Source: Berghia stephanieae
Taxonomy: Eukaryota; Mollusca; Gastropoda; Nudibranchia; Aeolidiidae
DNA length: 64,000 nucleotides
NCBI GenBank assembly: GCA_034508935.3
Contig: CM067444.1
Span: 75,209,367-75,273,366, forward strand
Reading direction: 5' to 3'
Positions within the stretch are counted from its first letter, which is position 1, and each line of letters opens with the position of its first letter. The position numbers and the translations under genes are program-made. The notes under the pieces were generated by a model, which saw only the letters and a program-made list of their open reading frames with translations, was not told the origin of the DNA and searched no databases. Shown piece by piece: positions 35,600 to 49,725 of this stretch.

Positions 35600-36288
35600 A
35601 ACAGCAGACTGGTACACTTTGAATCTTAGCTTGACCGGGGCTATAAAAATTTAACACTGAAAATGTAATTCAAAAAAAAAACTGCCGTCGTTGGAAAACA
35701 TATTACAAAACCATTATGAATAAAACCCTTAATGAACTCTGATGGATTTTGCCAGGATTTTGGTTTCGGTGTGATGTGTTCAATGTGTACGAAGCCTTCT
35801 TCAATGGATGATTTCAAATCAATAATAATGTAATCTAACAGAATTAACGGTAAGAAAAAAATTGCTAAAATTAAAAATGTCTAATAAACCATCATCTCTA
35901 ATTAAAGTAATGAGTAAAAACACAAAGGCACAATTTATATTGTAAGCTTTATACAATATCGTATGCATTACAGTGACATGAAAAGCATTAAGAATTTTTT
36001 AAAAATAATTACAACACAAGAGAAAAGTAAAATAAAAGATCGTGTCATGCAATTATAGAAAGATGGGACAATATTAACGACGGAAGTTAACGACAAACGC
36101 ATGCTTTTGAAGAATAAGTTTTTGGTGATAATAGTGAAAAACGAGATGTAAAGAAAATTTAACAGGAAGACTTTAATAGAAATAATGTAGTTAAGTGCAA
36201 AAGCAGAGAAATTAGAAGGGTGGGGAAAATGAAGGAATAAAAATAGAAAAACAAGATATAGAAAAATAGATGAGAGAAGAGAGAGAGA

Positions 36289-36357
<69 letters not shown>

Positions 36358-37060
36358 GGCAAAACGGCTTTTAAGATTATGAACATTATATCGATTGGTC
36401 AAAATTAACCCTACTATGTGTAGATGTTTCATCCGAGATTTCAAAACGGGGTCTTTTTGGATCCATCAATATAAGGAAACGTTTTCTATCTGACAAAATT
36501 GTACAATTGTATTTTTTAAAATTATAATTGTTTTTTTTTTTTTTGTCATTGCACAGCAGAGTAACTTATTAGACATTGGGAATATTTAAAAACGACAATT
36601 TTGTTAAAATGAGAATGATATTATATGGATGTTTAATTTTTTTTAAATCTCAATATTATATCTTGTAGCCTGAGTCGGGACTCAAAGAGCAAAAAACTAA
36701 AAAGTCAAAATGCTGGTCATTTTAATTTTCAAGTCAATTTAATCGAGGTTCGATCCTCAGTCAAGGAAGGCTGATTTTTTTAAATATTTTTTTTCCATTG
36801 TCTTTCTGCTGTCTGGCGCTGATTCATATACATTTCTCCACAAATTGTTTACGGTTTAATTATTTTTGCTAAGTTGGGGTATTCTTAATTCATCCATTTT
36901 TGACATGATAAAAATCTGACCCAAAAAATAAATAAATCTATGTTTTTTCATGGTGATAGATATTATAGCTTTCAAAGACCTTATAGCTAACGGTGTGGGC
37001 ATAATATCAAGCTAGAATAAAATGACTGTGGTGAAGACAGTCTTAGCAATTACTTGGACA
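35600..37060. repeat. AT-rich stretch with a (GA)n microsatellite
   Basis: The GA tract is at 36,276-36,354. Otherwise AT-rich with no supported exon. AATCGAGGTTCGATCCTCAG at about 36,740 resembles a pol III B box without a matching A box. Confidence 0.6.
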
Positions 37061-37577
37061 TGGATATTTGTGACCTGTTTCATCAAAACGGTATTATTGT
37101 CGGGGTCAACCAGATGCCAAATTGACAAAAGCTACTGTGGCTTGAAATTAACTAAAAAGAAGAGGAGAGAGAGAGAAAAAACAAAACGGAAAGCACAGCA
37201 TGCAATCACACAGAGCTACAAATTTGTTTAAGAGGCTAACGTTCATTTCTTCAAATTTAAAATTTGATAAAATTTAGAGACCAAATCGTTTTTGTCAAGA
37301 GAGCAGCCACAATTAAAGGACAGCAAATCGCATTGCTGGTACTATTAGTCTCCTATTGCCATAAACTATTAGTATCATTGTGATGCAATCATAAATGAAG
37401 TGTGAGTTATAGTGGAATCAGTGTCAAATCTAATACTCTATATAAATAATCACCTGACACATGCAACAATGAGACAACAAGATGTTATTGACATTAGTTA
37501 TGTAGACAACACAACACTATCCTGTCCTGATCTGATAAAACATTTTTTCTCTTTATGATCAAATCCGAAATGTGCAT

Positions 37578-37734
37578 ATCATTTTGTATTTTGCAGGTCT
37601 GATAACCGAATTCAACTGGGCTCCATTTAACATTGTTGTCATGGACAATGTTTAGCGTAGGTTTGAGAGTATTTCCATTACAACAACGAGGGCTTGACAA
37701 TTTGGGTTATCAGACCTGCAACTAAGTACATGTC
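37578..37734. mobile_element. MITE family F3, third copy
   Basis: Inverted core GCAGGTCTGATAACCGAATT and TTTGGGTTATCAGACCTGC, about 157 bp, with shared interior TCCATTACAACAAC-like sequence. The outer left terminus is more diverged than the right (ACTAAGTACATGTC). Confidence 0.78.
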
Positions 37735-38143
37735 AGCCCAAGCACTTTCACTTAAAATCTCGATCGATTAAAGCAATCCTCCATTTGTCAAAAATTATCT
37801 TAAACCTGAGCCTTCTGTAAAGTGTCAGATTTTTTTTTTTTTTTTTTTGATAAGTTGAAGGTCACATTAATCGACCTGATGGAACCCGAATATTTCCAAA
37901 ACAGAAAATTCGAAATCGCAGACAATTCGAATATTTTCCTGAAACCTATTTTAATTTAAGTGTGCGTTTTTTAACGGAATTCATACAAAGCCGCCCTTAA
38001 CTCGAATATTTGATACAGGTTTCATACTGTTAGATACTACCAAGATGTGGAGTAATAAGAATAAAAAGAAATAATATGAACCATTGTGTTTTATGTTTTA
38101 CAGTATTTATTTACGAAAGCCGTGTCTTTTAAGTGCCAGGCAA

Positions 38144-38220
38144 TTGGGGGTGGGGGGGGGGGGGGGAGGGAGGACTGGGATGAGAAGAAGTAGGAAGAGA
38201 ACGACGACGATGAGTAGTAT

Positions 38221-38276
<56 letters not shown>

Positions 38277-38325
38277 ATAGGAGGAGTAGTAGTAGTAGGA
38301 GGAGGAGGAGGAGGGGAGGAGGAGA
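38144..38325. repeat. polyG, (AGT)n and AGG tracts
   Basis: polyG 38,152-38,166, (AGT)n 38,220-38,275, GGA/AGG 38,280-38,330, in succession. Long poly-Ser and poly-Leu frames across it are artefacts. Confidence 0.93.
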
Positions 38326-39209
38326 GGAAGAGATGAAAATAGGACCCAGCCAGATATGATGAATTATGAACATATCAAATCCTTTTCTTCACAATTTAAG
38401 CGTCTGCTTCGGAGGATCTTACTTCATACGGTCGCCTAGAGAAAATAGGATCACGATGAAGCTTCAAAAACCATAACTTGATGTCTCGAAAAATAAACTG
38501 GAAAACCAAACAAAACAAAGTAAAAATTTGAAGAAAAAAAAACAAAAAAAGAAAAAAGAAAAGTTTTGTACCATTTTCAACACTTACACATCAAAGAGCG
38601 TTGGATTAAGAGATTAACCATATACAATAAAATACACAAACTGTTGATAAGCGCGAATAGATGGGAATATAATTCTCAATAAAAATCGGAAGGAAAAACA
38701 AAAGACGGGTGGGCTCGGGAAACGAATTAGGGCCACAGTAAGGAATTCAGAGTCAAACGCCAGGCATGAAGAAACAATTATAAAGATAGCGGAAGTTAAA
38801 AGACCTTACGTTGTGATAGCGAACAACAACAAGAAAAAAAAAAAAGATACAATGATATCTTGGAACAGGGGTAGTAGGGAATTGAGAGTTTTCTATGACG
38901 CGGTGGGCAAAATGAATGGAATATACACACTTGGCAGAAAGGGAAAAATATGATCTCAATGCATCCGTTTATTTACTGACTGTCTTATCATGACATAAAA
39001 TAAATAAAACTAAAATTTATTTTTGGCTCAATGATTACAATGCGCTTACTTTCACCCGCCAGAAGTCTGTTTCCGCTTTATTTGTTATCAATTTGCTCTT
39101 AAAGTTGAAACTAAACACCACTTTCGCCAAGTGGTTTTTCAAGTATCTGTGGTTTTGTTTGCTTTAGATTTAATTTTAAGTTAAATGTTGGGGGTACACT
39201 CCGAATTTG

Positions 39210-39341
39210 GAGAAGAAAAGAAGAAAAAGAAGAAGAAAAAGAAGAAGGAAGAAGAAAGAAGAAGAAGAAGAAGAAAGAAGAAGAGAGAAGAAAAGAGAGA
39301 AGAAGAAGAAGAAGAAGAGAAGAAGGAAGAGAAGAGAGAGA

Positions 39342-39375
<34 letters not shown>

Positions 39376-39432
39376 AGAAGAGAGAGAATGAGAAGATAGA
39401 GAATAGATAGAAGATAGATAGAAGATAGAGAG

Positions 39433-39464
<32 letters not shown>

Positions 39465-39470
39465 TGTGAA
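39210..39470. repeat. GAA / GA purine array
   Basis: AAGAAGAAG passing into GAGAGA with ATAGATAGA units near 39,410. The purine strand is the plus strand. A weaker GGA/GAA purine tract lies at 40,545-40,630. Confidence 0.93.
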
Positions 39471-39771
39471 TGAGAGAATTATAGACAGGCAAACACAGAC
39501 AGAAGACAGGACAGACAGGAGATAGAGAAAGAGGTATAAATGAGGGATAATAAGGCATTTCATTTACTTGGACTATTTGTTCGCAAAGGATTGCACTTAG
39601 ATTGTAAGGCAACAAATTTAAAAGCAAAGCAGACAAGTCATAATATCAAATTCTAGACAACTGTTTTTCAACATCAATACACCCATATGTATAAACATCT
39701 CAATTCATATCGTAAGACGGTGGTTGAACGAAAATGTTCTAAATAAAATTATGGGAGATACGCACTGGCAA

Positions 39772-39880
39772 AGGCAACTTTTATCATTTTGGCCAAAATT
39801 TTACTTCAAATATCAATTAATTAAGACGACCTTGTTAAAAAAATTCTGAAATGCGAGACTTTGAAGAAGATTTTTAGACA
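39772..39880. mobile_element. F1 MITE, weak partial copy
   Basis: TTTTGGCCAAAATTTTACTT, TCAAATATCAATTAATTAAG and GCGAGACTTTGAAGAAG follow the F1 arm with many changes. Confidence 0.4.
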
Positions 39881-41043
39881 TGTTAGTTCATCGATATGAT
39901 GTAAAAACTGGTCCGACCAAAATAAAATAAAAGCTGTGTGGTGTGAGACAGATTGCGTCTAAAATACGTGAGTAGGAGAGTGATCGGAACAAATGGAGCA
40001 ATAATAATAATGATACGAGGTATATTCGGCTCATCCCTTAACGATGAGCAATATTTAACAACGAGTTCTTTAAAAACGTCTCCACAGCGAAAACAACGTG
40101 AGGTGATAGATGGGTGCCTGTCGTTAAAATGGCATTTGAGAGCTATAAAAACCGTCGTGGTGTTAAAGAAATTTCCGGTAAAACGCATGTCAACCCAGAC
40201 AGAGAAAAATAAGGTGAAAAAAAAATTAATACAATAAAAAGGATAGCGGTTGGGAGTGCGAGATAAAAAACGAAGGTAGATATGTTTGTGATTGACTAGA
40301 CATGCATGAATTATATTATTGTGGTGGTTTCCTAATTGTTCCATACATCGGTAACAAAATATAGTATGTGAATAATATTGTTATTATTCTGATTTGTTTT
40401 ATAACGTATAGTATTCATGGCGTTAGGGATTTGTGAAAAGTTGAATTTTAGGTTTTTATTACAGTAGAGTAAACAGGAAAGTTAGTAAAGAATTTTTTTT
40501 TCAAAGGAGAGAAAGTGGGGGAGGTGGTGGTTAAGGATGAGGAAAATTTCAGAGGAGGAGGAGGAGAAGGAAGAGAAGGAGGAAGAGGAGCAGGATGACG
40601 ATTAGGAGAAAGAGGAGGAGGAGAAGAATTAGAAAGATGAAAATGTTGGCGGCGGTGGTTGTCGTATTATTAGTGAAATGTAAAAAGACAGAAGAAAGGA
40701 ACAAAATAAAACAATGAGCTATCATAATAAATACAGAACACAGAACCGACTTTGAAAAATGAATGAAACAAACTATATTCTTTTTAGAACTCTAAAATAA
40801 ATCCCATCTTTCTTTCCCTACTCGTGTGTTTAATCGCTTACTACACTTTTGTTTAATTGGAAAAATACGAGTAATCGATAAAGGCTTTGGTATCTGGTAC
40901 TTTTTTGGGGTCACGAAGTTTGTCTGCATTCCTTCGTGCATTTACATTTCCGGGCGGCACGCGCATGCGTATTGATGAGGCTGTTGAGTGAGGACATTTT
41001 AAAAGCGATCAGAGGCACCGTATGCCGTATTTAAGATGTAGGT

Positions 41044-41058
41044 ATGTATGTATATATA

Positions 41059-41125
<67 letters not shown>

Positions 41126-41139
41126 ATATATATATATAA
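41044..41139. repeat. (TA)n with TATG units
   Basis: About 95 bp of TA repeats bounded by ATGTATGTAT-type units. Confidence 0.95.
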
Positions 41140-41639
41140 ATTAAGAATTGAGAAAACAAAAGATTTTAACTGTATTGCGGTAGTTGATGATAATTTTTAC
41201 ATCGGAGGTGCAGCTCGAGAAAAAGGTCAAAGGCTGGAATAACGCCACCACTACACTTTCCCAATAAGAAAAAGTATTCATTCAACGATTTAACGATTTT
41301 AATGCAGACTTTAAAAATTGATAAGAGCAATTGATCCTGTGAACAGCCAGATAACAAATAATATATCAATAAATGGCATTTTGGATTATTCATAAATAAA
41401 CATATAACTAATTGTGGATGGCATTTTAGATGTCAAAGATCCATGAAATATGACCTCTTATTCCATGGACTATAAAATAAGTAGGAAAAAATTGACATAC
41501 AGATCTTAATAAATTATCATAAATCATAATTACAATTAATACCTTGACTTGTGTTATGAGTTCATCATCCATGGAAGAGGCAAAAACGTACACACAAACA
41601 CAAAAAGGTAAACACACCAACAAACCAAAAACCACCAAA

Positions 41640-44600
41640 GCCGTTTATTTTTAATTTGTCATTTTAATTTTATTCAGTTTCATCATGTCAATCATTTAAA
41701 TCTTTCATCATATTTTTATACAAACAACAAGGGTCCGATTCAATCAAATACACTCTTTCCAACAACGAATTTGATTTTCATTATAAGCCATAAAGATAGT
41801 ATAATTATCAATCATTATTATTATCAACATCATTATCATTAAAACAAAATGCAAATATGAAATTAATATCATTAGAATAATACCCACACGTCCATTTAAA
41901 CCCTATGCAAATAACCATATACCTTTGTAAACAAGCATAACATTTTAATATCCTCCTGTTGCTATAGCAACTCTCAAACATTCAACACTATATATCAAAC
42001 ATACCACGAATCAATTATTTGTGAATATCAATGTGATATTTGGAAATCAGTCAGAAATAGGGTAATAATATTTCGTGCCAAAATGACAAAACATATCGAT
42101 CAATGACCTTTATGCAACACATCACCTTGGTATCATTGCATATTTGCTACTGAATAAAGAAAAAAATAAATGTTACAAAATATGTCTTAATTATCTAATC
42201 GATCTATGGATACAAATTTTACAAAACCGAACAACCTTTACAATAACAGATAGTCATTTGACTTTATCGCAGTTTTAGCAATTAAAAAATTGCGAGCTGT
42301 GATAATAAATGTCTACAACAAGAAAAAAAAAATAATAGAAAAATAAGCATATGCTGCAAATGTCAAACTAATTTTCATTCTAAAAGCCATGTTTACTCCT
42401 TTGAACTCATTTAAGTAATAATTCTCTGAAACTTTAATATGTTTCTAATAATAAAAAAAAACTGTCAACGTGATGCATTGATACTGTTGATCAAAATCGA
42501 AATTAAATGATAAAGACATAATAAGTAAAGTATCAACAATTTGGATTCGAGGTAGTCAAGTTACAAAAGTAGAACTGATAATAAATATTTAATGTAGGAC
42601 CTGTCCTCTGACGTAAGATAACTTATAAAAATTACGTGTAGTCAAACACAATCATAGAAGTGTCCAAGTGTGGAAAAACATACAGACGTACTCTGAAAAA
42701 ACACGTTTTAAAAATCTTGGCCAGAAAACGTGTCCTTCGAATACTTGTTGTATTCGATCGACAGTTGAAGTACTAGTTTTCTGGCCAAAATCTTGAAAAC
42801 GAATATTTTCATTGGACAGCAGTATAGAACTTAATCAATACAATTGTTTGTTATGTACAAAAGTACTTTTTTCAGAAAGTAACAAATAATTCCTTGCTGT
42901 GTGAACGTTTCTTCGGGGGAAATTGACAGCTGTTTACTAATCAGTGATTGATATCTTATTTCAGTTATTACGAGTAGTTTAAATAGATCAAATTGATTTG
43001 TTTTCGTTCTGCATGCAATGTAATGTTCTTATTAAGAAAATGGCATAATTACATAGTGATTATGGTTAAGTACTGGGCCAAAACAACACTTTGTGATAAA
43101 TGAATATAAAATACCTTTAAAATGCTTTTTTAACTGGAACAATATGAACTTACATATAGAGCCATAACTGTAATGAAAAGAGTATGATATCAATTTGATG
43201 GAGTCACTTACTAGTGTTGAACTTTGACAAAAGCAAATATTATACATATGTGATATTTAATCATTTTGAATGACAGAACACGAACTTTGCCATCAAAATT
43301 GAAACGTAAACAGACATCCTCCAAAAGTTTTGTCTTAAATTCTTACCTTTTAAAAATAATCAAATTCCATTAAAAAAATTTCAAAATGTTCAATAGACAA
43401 TCTTTTACCAGCACAAACCATCAATAGCATTTATTTCTGTCTGCAATTGGACTTAAATATGCTTTAAACCCGGGATCTTGGAAATTCCGTATCAAAATGT
43501 TGTAATATTTTGCCATGAACTTGGTTTTATATTTTCAGAACATTAAGTCAATTTTGGCTTTAACATTGGAAAAAAAGCTCCATTCCATTGATTTGTTTCG
43601 ACTGGATCAATTGTAGTTTTTAAAACACGGTTAAAATAGGAAAATATGAACCTTTTATATCATTTGACCACACCCGATACGCCTAGCATTTCTCCATTCT
43701 GGCACTGCTTTACTTCTCTTAATATCATCAGATTCAGTAATCTGTAAAAACGCTATATAAGCTGTAATTTCCATTCTATACATTTAACAAAACAGATTAT
43801 TGGCAATAAGAAAAGATAGTATTTTATCTTTAAATTTCTAACGTAAGACGTGTATAAATAAGCTATACCTCCCGAACAAGCCTTTAAATGTATACAGCAT
43901 TCATTAAGACAAATTATGACCAATTTGATCACATTCGATGATAATTAATATAGAACTATCACACCAAGACAACATGTTTTTACGAGTCATGTATTTTCAA
44001 GTCAGCAACCTGTACATTTGAAGATGCCATTGTTATTCCGAATTCACCCATTGATAATGACATAGAGTTGGTAATGTGTTAAATGGCAATCAACTGTAGA
44101 TACAAAATCGTCTCAAAAGCATTCATTCTCTATAACCTCTTCAATATCCACACACTTCAGCAAGGATCATTAACATATTCATGACTGCATCGTGTCTTTT
44201 CAACCAATCAGAAGGTGGCATATGGACACTTATCATTTTGGAATTCGCGTTTTAAAAAAGATTATAACACAGCGAACTATGCACAGGCTATTTATGTCAA
44301 TATCAAATGAGAAAATGAAAATGGTAACAAATCAACATAGTTTCATTTATTCTTAATTTTCAGAGTCTTACACTAACATGTATACTTCCATATTCATACA
44401 TAGTAATACTTTTCCATCAATGCATCCTTGATCGACTGGACTAGAATATTGATTAAGACTTAATTTACATAATATTATATTGTAAACCTTGATGAAACAT
44501 TTTGATGCGAGCTATTATATTACATGACTGCCTGCAGGCAAATGTTTTGTTACAATACATTTAAACAATATAGAATCATGATAATCAAGCTATTGGAACA

Positions 44601-45740
44601 AAAATGGATTTTGATATTTGTTTACGAACAAAATGCACACTTCAGCAATTACCAAAGAATATGTTAAAATAATGTGTTCCTTTCACACTATCTGTATAAT
44701 GTTAGATTTAAAAGATGACTAGTTTTGCCATTTTATTTAGATTATAAGGTGCAGATTATTGTCAATATCTTATTTAGGCAGTAGTAGTAATGAATTGGTC
44801 CAGAGTTGATGGTATTTGATCTTTACTAATTATTACGGCTAAGACGTAGGTAATCTATACACCAATAATCACGTGACCAAAAAACACAGAACGCTAAAAA
44901 GGATATTTTAAGGACAATGAGCACTTCTGATGTGTTGTGAAATAATAACATACACTTTTTAACGTGTTCAAGGGCATATTTTGCAGTGCTGGGGTGGTAT
45001 TTTAGATTTCATAATAGTTTTATTTTATTTTTCAACAAGATACAAAAAAGCACGTTCCTAATTTTGATGATAACAAAGTAAAAATCTGACCAGAACCCAA
45101 TCAGAACAAGTTTTTAAGTATACCAGGACCCAAACAGAACAATTTTTAAGTATAAACTCAACAATCTGTCAGTGTGGTACTCGAGCTTATTGTAATCGAC
45201 TACTCTTCATACTATAACACAAAGGGGACATCGCTTGTAAAAATAACTATGAAAGGCATAGAATGAGAACATTTGAAAATATTATTATATAATTACTGTG
45301 GATACAAAACACAGATGGATCAACCACTATGGACGTTTTTTAACATCCATAAAATGCCACTATGACTCAATGGTAATTCGATCTGGTTTATAATGATCAC
45401 ACTAATGGTGCTCATTAATGTAAGACACTCTAACCCAATGACGAATACAAAGAGCAATGCCATTATTAAAATCACAAGCTTTTTAATAGTTTCCGTAAAG
45501 AATAATGCTTTTTCTCTATTATGAAGAAACAATGCGGACTCAAATATCAAAATTAGTTTAATGCAAGCAATTGATCAAAGGAAGATATTATGCAATGCGT
45601 CTCAGATTTGTTATCTTCAGAACCAAGACCATTAGAAAATGACAATAGTTCAGCTAACCATTTTATTATTGACCATCTGCTCACGGCGATTATAATTCTC
45701 TTGGGTCTTTATGGACAAACATGAACAGATTCAATTCATC
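41640..45740. other. Repeat-poor AT-rich stretch
   Basis: Apart from the short F1 MITE at 42,695, I see no SINE, MITE, microsatellite or exon in about 4 kb. This is unusual for this window. It could be intron or intergenic DNA. Confidence 0.55.
42695..42825. mobile_element. Fold-back MITE family F1, short version
   Basis: Left arm GACGTACTCTGAAAAAACAC and CTTGGCCAGAAAACGTGTCC; right arm AGTACTAGTTTTCTGGCCAA and TTGGACAGCAGTAT. The middle is deleted to about 40 bp around TATTCGATCGACAG, giving a compact hairpin. Confidence 0.78.
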
Positions 45741-45747
45741 TACCGTA

Positions 45748-45950
45748 CTTTGAAAACAAAACAACGCATTTTGGAAAATTTGTCCACAAAACTCGTCCTC
45801 CAACTACCTATCTTCCGAGAAGTCCAGGTTTGCGGATTTTTGACAAGATGTGGATTATTTAATCGATCAATATTTGATGACCGAGATTTTTTCCCCAAAT
45901 TGTCAAAATTTGTTGGGGTTTTTTTGTTTTTTTTTTAGTACGGCAGTTAT
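45748..45950. mobile_element. Fold-back MITE family F1, diverged
   Basis: Outer left end GTACTTTGAAAAC, then CCACAAAACTCGTCCTCCAA, inner ATCGATCAATATTTGATGA and right end AGTACGGCAGTTA. It lies 0.3 kb from the best copy at 46,281. Confidence 0.7.
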
Positions 45951-46280
45951 TTTACTATCAAAATTGAGTTTATTTAATAATCCACTATTAGACTGATACT
46001 ATTAATCAAATATTAAATAAAAATGTGTGCGAGGAAATGCAGTTTATAGCCATTAATTTCTCTTCTTACTGTTTCACCATTCTTTGACAGAATAAATAAA
46101 TAAATATAATTAAACATAGCAGCGATGATAACCTTATTTTCACATTTTACTATAGTGAAGAAGACTTTATATACGATGACTTCTTAAAACATTTTGCACG
46201 ATTGATAATGTGTATATTATCTATTTTTTTTTGGCCTTGAACAAGATATTATACTTTGTCATATTATGTATGACTAAGAC

Positions 46281-46533
46281 TAACCAGTTAACTGTCGTAC
46301 TCTGGAAAAGCGCATTTAGAAATTTGGCCAGAAAACTCGTCCTCCAAATATCGATTGATTTAAATGACGCTCATCTTGGCAAAAACTCTCAGACCTGTGA
46401 CTACGCGAGGTCCACGATTTGAGAGTTTTTGCCAAGATGAGTGTCATTTAAATCGATAGATATTTGAAAGATGAGTTTTCTGGCCAATTTTTGAAATTAA
46501 TGTCTTTCCAGAGTACGGCAGTAAACTGGTTAA
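46281..46533. mobile_element. Fold-back MITE family F1, best copy
   Basis: About 250 bp forming an almost complete palindrome. Each arm is about 118 bp, starting TAACCAGTTAACTGTCGTAC and TTAACCAGTTTACTGCCGTA (the latter on the minus strand). Both arms contain GGCCAGAAAACTC and CTCATCTTGGCAAAAACTCT. The short loop surrounds TGACTACGCG. No coding capacity. The TA/TTAA-like ends suggest a DNA transposon origin, but the target duplication is not resolved. Confidence 0.88.
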
Positions 46534-46796
46534 GTAACATATCAAATCATCTCATGGATATTTTGAACAATGAATAATTTAGGAATTGGTCAATGTATGT
46601 ACAAAACAAAACGAAAACAAATTGTTGTGAAGAAATATTGTAGTAATAAATATAGTAATGATTTCATCAGAAACATGATCATATAACAACATATAACATG
46701 ATGATGATAAAAATATGGTAATGATAAATGGTAGTGAAAGTTGTTGATCTCACAGACTCAGGGATGAAGCTATACAAATCAATTTATCAACCTTGT

Positions 46797-46798
46797 GG

Positions 46799-46871
<73 letters not shown>

Positions 46872-46873
46872 GG

Positions 46874-46970
<97 letters not shown>

Positions 46971-46975
46971 GGTGG

Positions 46976-47026
<51 letters not shown>

Positions 47027-47186
47027 CGATGACGATGACGATAATGATGATGGCTTCGACTATGGCAACAACAATGATGACGACAAGACTGTGCCGATAA
47101 AGATGGTGGAGGTGGTGATGGTTGTGATGATCATTACGACAACAACAAAGATGACAACAACCACTGATTGCATTGATAGCAATAAC

Positions 47187-47241
<55 letters not shown>

Positions 47242-47245
47242 ATGA
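46797..47245. repeat. (GAT)n arrays with GGT blocks
   Basis: GAT triplets at 46,797-47,045 with two GGT blocks (46,856-46,874, 46,954-46,977), then a second GAT run at 47,187-47,245. The 195-codon poly-Asp frame is an artefact. A related GGT/GTT-rich stretch is at 47,608-47,850. Confidence 0.95.
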
Positions 47246-47859
47246 TGATTATGATGTCAATCAGATAGACTGGATTGTTTCATCAAATTACAATGGCAAC
47301 AACAAAGTATTTTAAAAAGCAGCAGCATTGACAACCAAATTACTGTCACAATAACCAGGTGTAACAAACAGAGAAATAGATGATTATGTCTAAGAGTGGT
47401 AAGTATGAGATGAGGTATTATAATATAATGAGATTGTTGTTCTTGTGATTGGAGAATATTATAATAAATCTATCTGTATGTACAATATAAAAACTTTAAT
47501 TATTTTCAAGCTGTAAGCATGATTATATTGGTAAAGTTTAAATTAGATATATGAACTAATGGAGAAATTGAGTTGATGTTTTTGTATAATGCCCTGAACA
47601 AAGCTTCATGGTGGTGGTGGTAGTGCTGGTGGTGGTGATGGTGGTTGAAGTAGTAGGGGTGGTGTTGGTGGTGGTTGTGGTGATAGTGGTATTAGTGGTG
47701 CTGATGGTAGTGGTGTTGAGTAATGTTATATAGATATGGTTCTGACTATGCTTTTAAATAAGGTGATGATGGTAAGTGTAGAAATGCTATTTGTGAGGGT
47801 GTTGATGTTGTTGTGGTTGTTGTTGTTGTTGCTGTTATTGTTGCTTTCTGGCTATTGTT

Positions 47860-49615
47860 GTCGTCTTTGTTGTTGCTTGTTTCAGAGCATGATAATGATG
47901 TTGGTGAGAGGAGTTAGTGGGAGGCGTTGATGGTCAGATGGCAGCGATGGATGGTTGTGTTTATAGATGGCATGCAATGTTAGAGATGATGGTTTTGGTG
48001 TTGGTGGTAGTGGTGAGGATTATAGAGATGAAAATGGTAGCAATGGCAATTATTACTTATGATGATGATGATTGTACTAATAGTGTTATGTTTCAAAAAC
48101 TTGGAGTCTCAGAGGTTTGCTAACATTGTAAAATTCATGATCATAGAATTTTTGAATACAATAAAATTTAGAAGCAATAGAAAAACATTCAAACGATAAA
48201 CACCGCAATAAAACATTGAAAATATGGCATACTTGTCGAAACAAAATAAATCTTAGAAACTCAAAAGCGGTAATCCATAACTGCTTAATTCAATTCTTTT
48301 TTCAAACATTTTCAGTAATATCTCTTTCAAATATCATTTTCGAAAGCTCATATATCCGAATTTACGCTTTCTCGGATTGAGATTCTATCTCAATATTATT
48401 TTTAGGAAATTCCGGACCGACAAAGTTTGAATAAATTCAGAAAATAAGATTCGAATTAAGCAGGGATGGGAAAACACGTTTCAAAAGTGAGGAAATAGAA
48501 TATATGGGTTTTATGAAACAATGGCAAAGAAGCCGTTATCTTAAATAGAATGAAAAGATAAGTGGATAGATAAATGACTATTTTTTGATACATGGCTGAG
48601 AGCTGTTGGTAATAATGACAATGTTACTTAATGTTATATCTAATTCAAATGTATGACAATAAACAATCAATTGTAAACAAATGTGTCTGGATTTGTGAAA
48701 AAAATGATATAATTCTATTTGTACACAATAATGATTTGTTTTTTTTTTTTGACATTTACTACTAAGTTTTTAGTAATCAATTGATCAGAAATGTAATTTT
48801 TCCTGCCTTGGGAATTTTGTCTTCTCTTATTTTCTTCTCTTTGAAGCGAAGGGGATGGTGAATAATGACCCAAAATTGTGTTGATGGCATTGTATTTTAA
48901 TCGGTCAATTCAAGCAAATCTTTGTCGATACAAATGTGTGCTTGATTAAAGGATCTATTTCCAATTTTTGTTCAAAAAGCTATGTGATATTATTTTTAAA
49001 AATATAATTGTCCAAGTTGGATCTTCTGAATTCGCGATTAAATTCCTGTTATGCCGTTTTATAATAAAACTAAATATTGTTGGTATTTTAACAAAAGAAT
49101 TCAGAAAAAATGCCATAAATAATTATGGCAAATCTCTTTACTCTTCATATCTTTCACAATCTGAAGATGTGCTTACTTCATCAGTTTTTCTGAATAGTTA
49201 AAAGTTCGACGAAACTCGTGGTAGACACATTCCTATATGAATAGGAGCGATATCAGTTGCAGGGAAGGTGTTTGAAAACGGTGGATCAACAAGAAGGGGA
49301 CATTTTGAGCACTTTTTTCTTCCGAATCAAAATCAGCCAGAAGTTTTCTAACCGATCGGTTTCAACTTGAACTCTTTATCAAGACTGTACCCAATATGAA
49401 CACAATCTAACATAATTACGTCTTAAACATTTCACGTGAATACCATACCATTATGATTCGCTATTTAGAAAATGTATAATCTTGTGTCGTGATGTATGAA
49501 TGTACCTTTCAGAACTTTTCTGACCATTCAGAAAAAATAAGTTAAAGGACAATGTATTGATGAGAAAAATAGGATATAGAGAAGTGCCGGATGGAAACAG
49601 AGAATAAACATTCAC
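47860..49615. other. No gene seen
   Basis: GATG/GGTG-rich sequence to about 48,080, then AT-rich DNA. A short frame at 48,968-49,201 has no recognisable domain. Confidence 0.55.
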
Positions 49616-49619
49616 AGGA

Positions 49620-49725
49620 TCGGTGCAAAACTCGGGATCCAACTGACACAACACCCTGGCCAAGAGAAAGAGAGAGAGGACAGCGAGTGGTTGCACAACC
49701 GACTGAGTTATCCAGCCACACAAAA
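49620..49725 (-). mobile_element. SINE-D, tRNA-like head, minus strand
   Basis: Minus strand reads TGTGTGGCTGGATAACTCAG, TCGGTTGTGCAACCACTCGC, then a GAGAG-type stretch and TTGGATCCCGAGTTTTGCAC. The A-box part is clear (TGGATAACTCAGTCGG-like); the B-box part (GGATCCCGAG) is degraded. A C/T-rich insert separates the halves, so it is not a functional tRNA. Confidence 0.5.

Noticed and set aside
36735-36770. Pol III B-box-like GGTTCGATCCT
   Set aside because: No A box at tRNA distance and no second copy, so it is not supported as a tRNA or SINE.
38084-38373. Poly-Ser and poly-Leu open frames
   Set aside because: They are translations of the (AGT)n and AGG tracts.
46728-47315. A 195-codon open frame, mostly Asp and Gly
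   Set aside because: It is a direct reading of the (GAT)n/(GGT)n microsatellite; the flanks have no domain or splice context.
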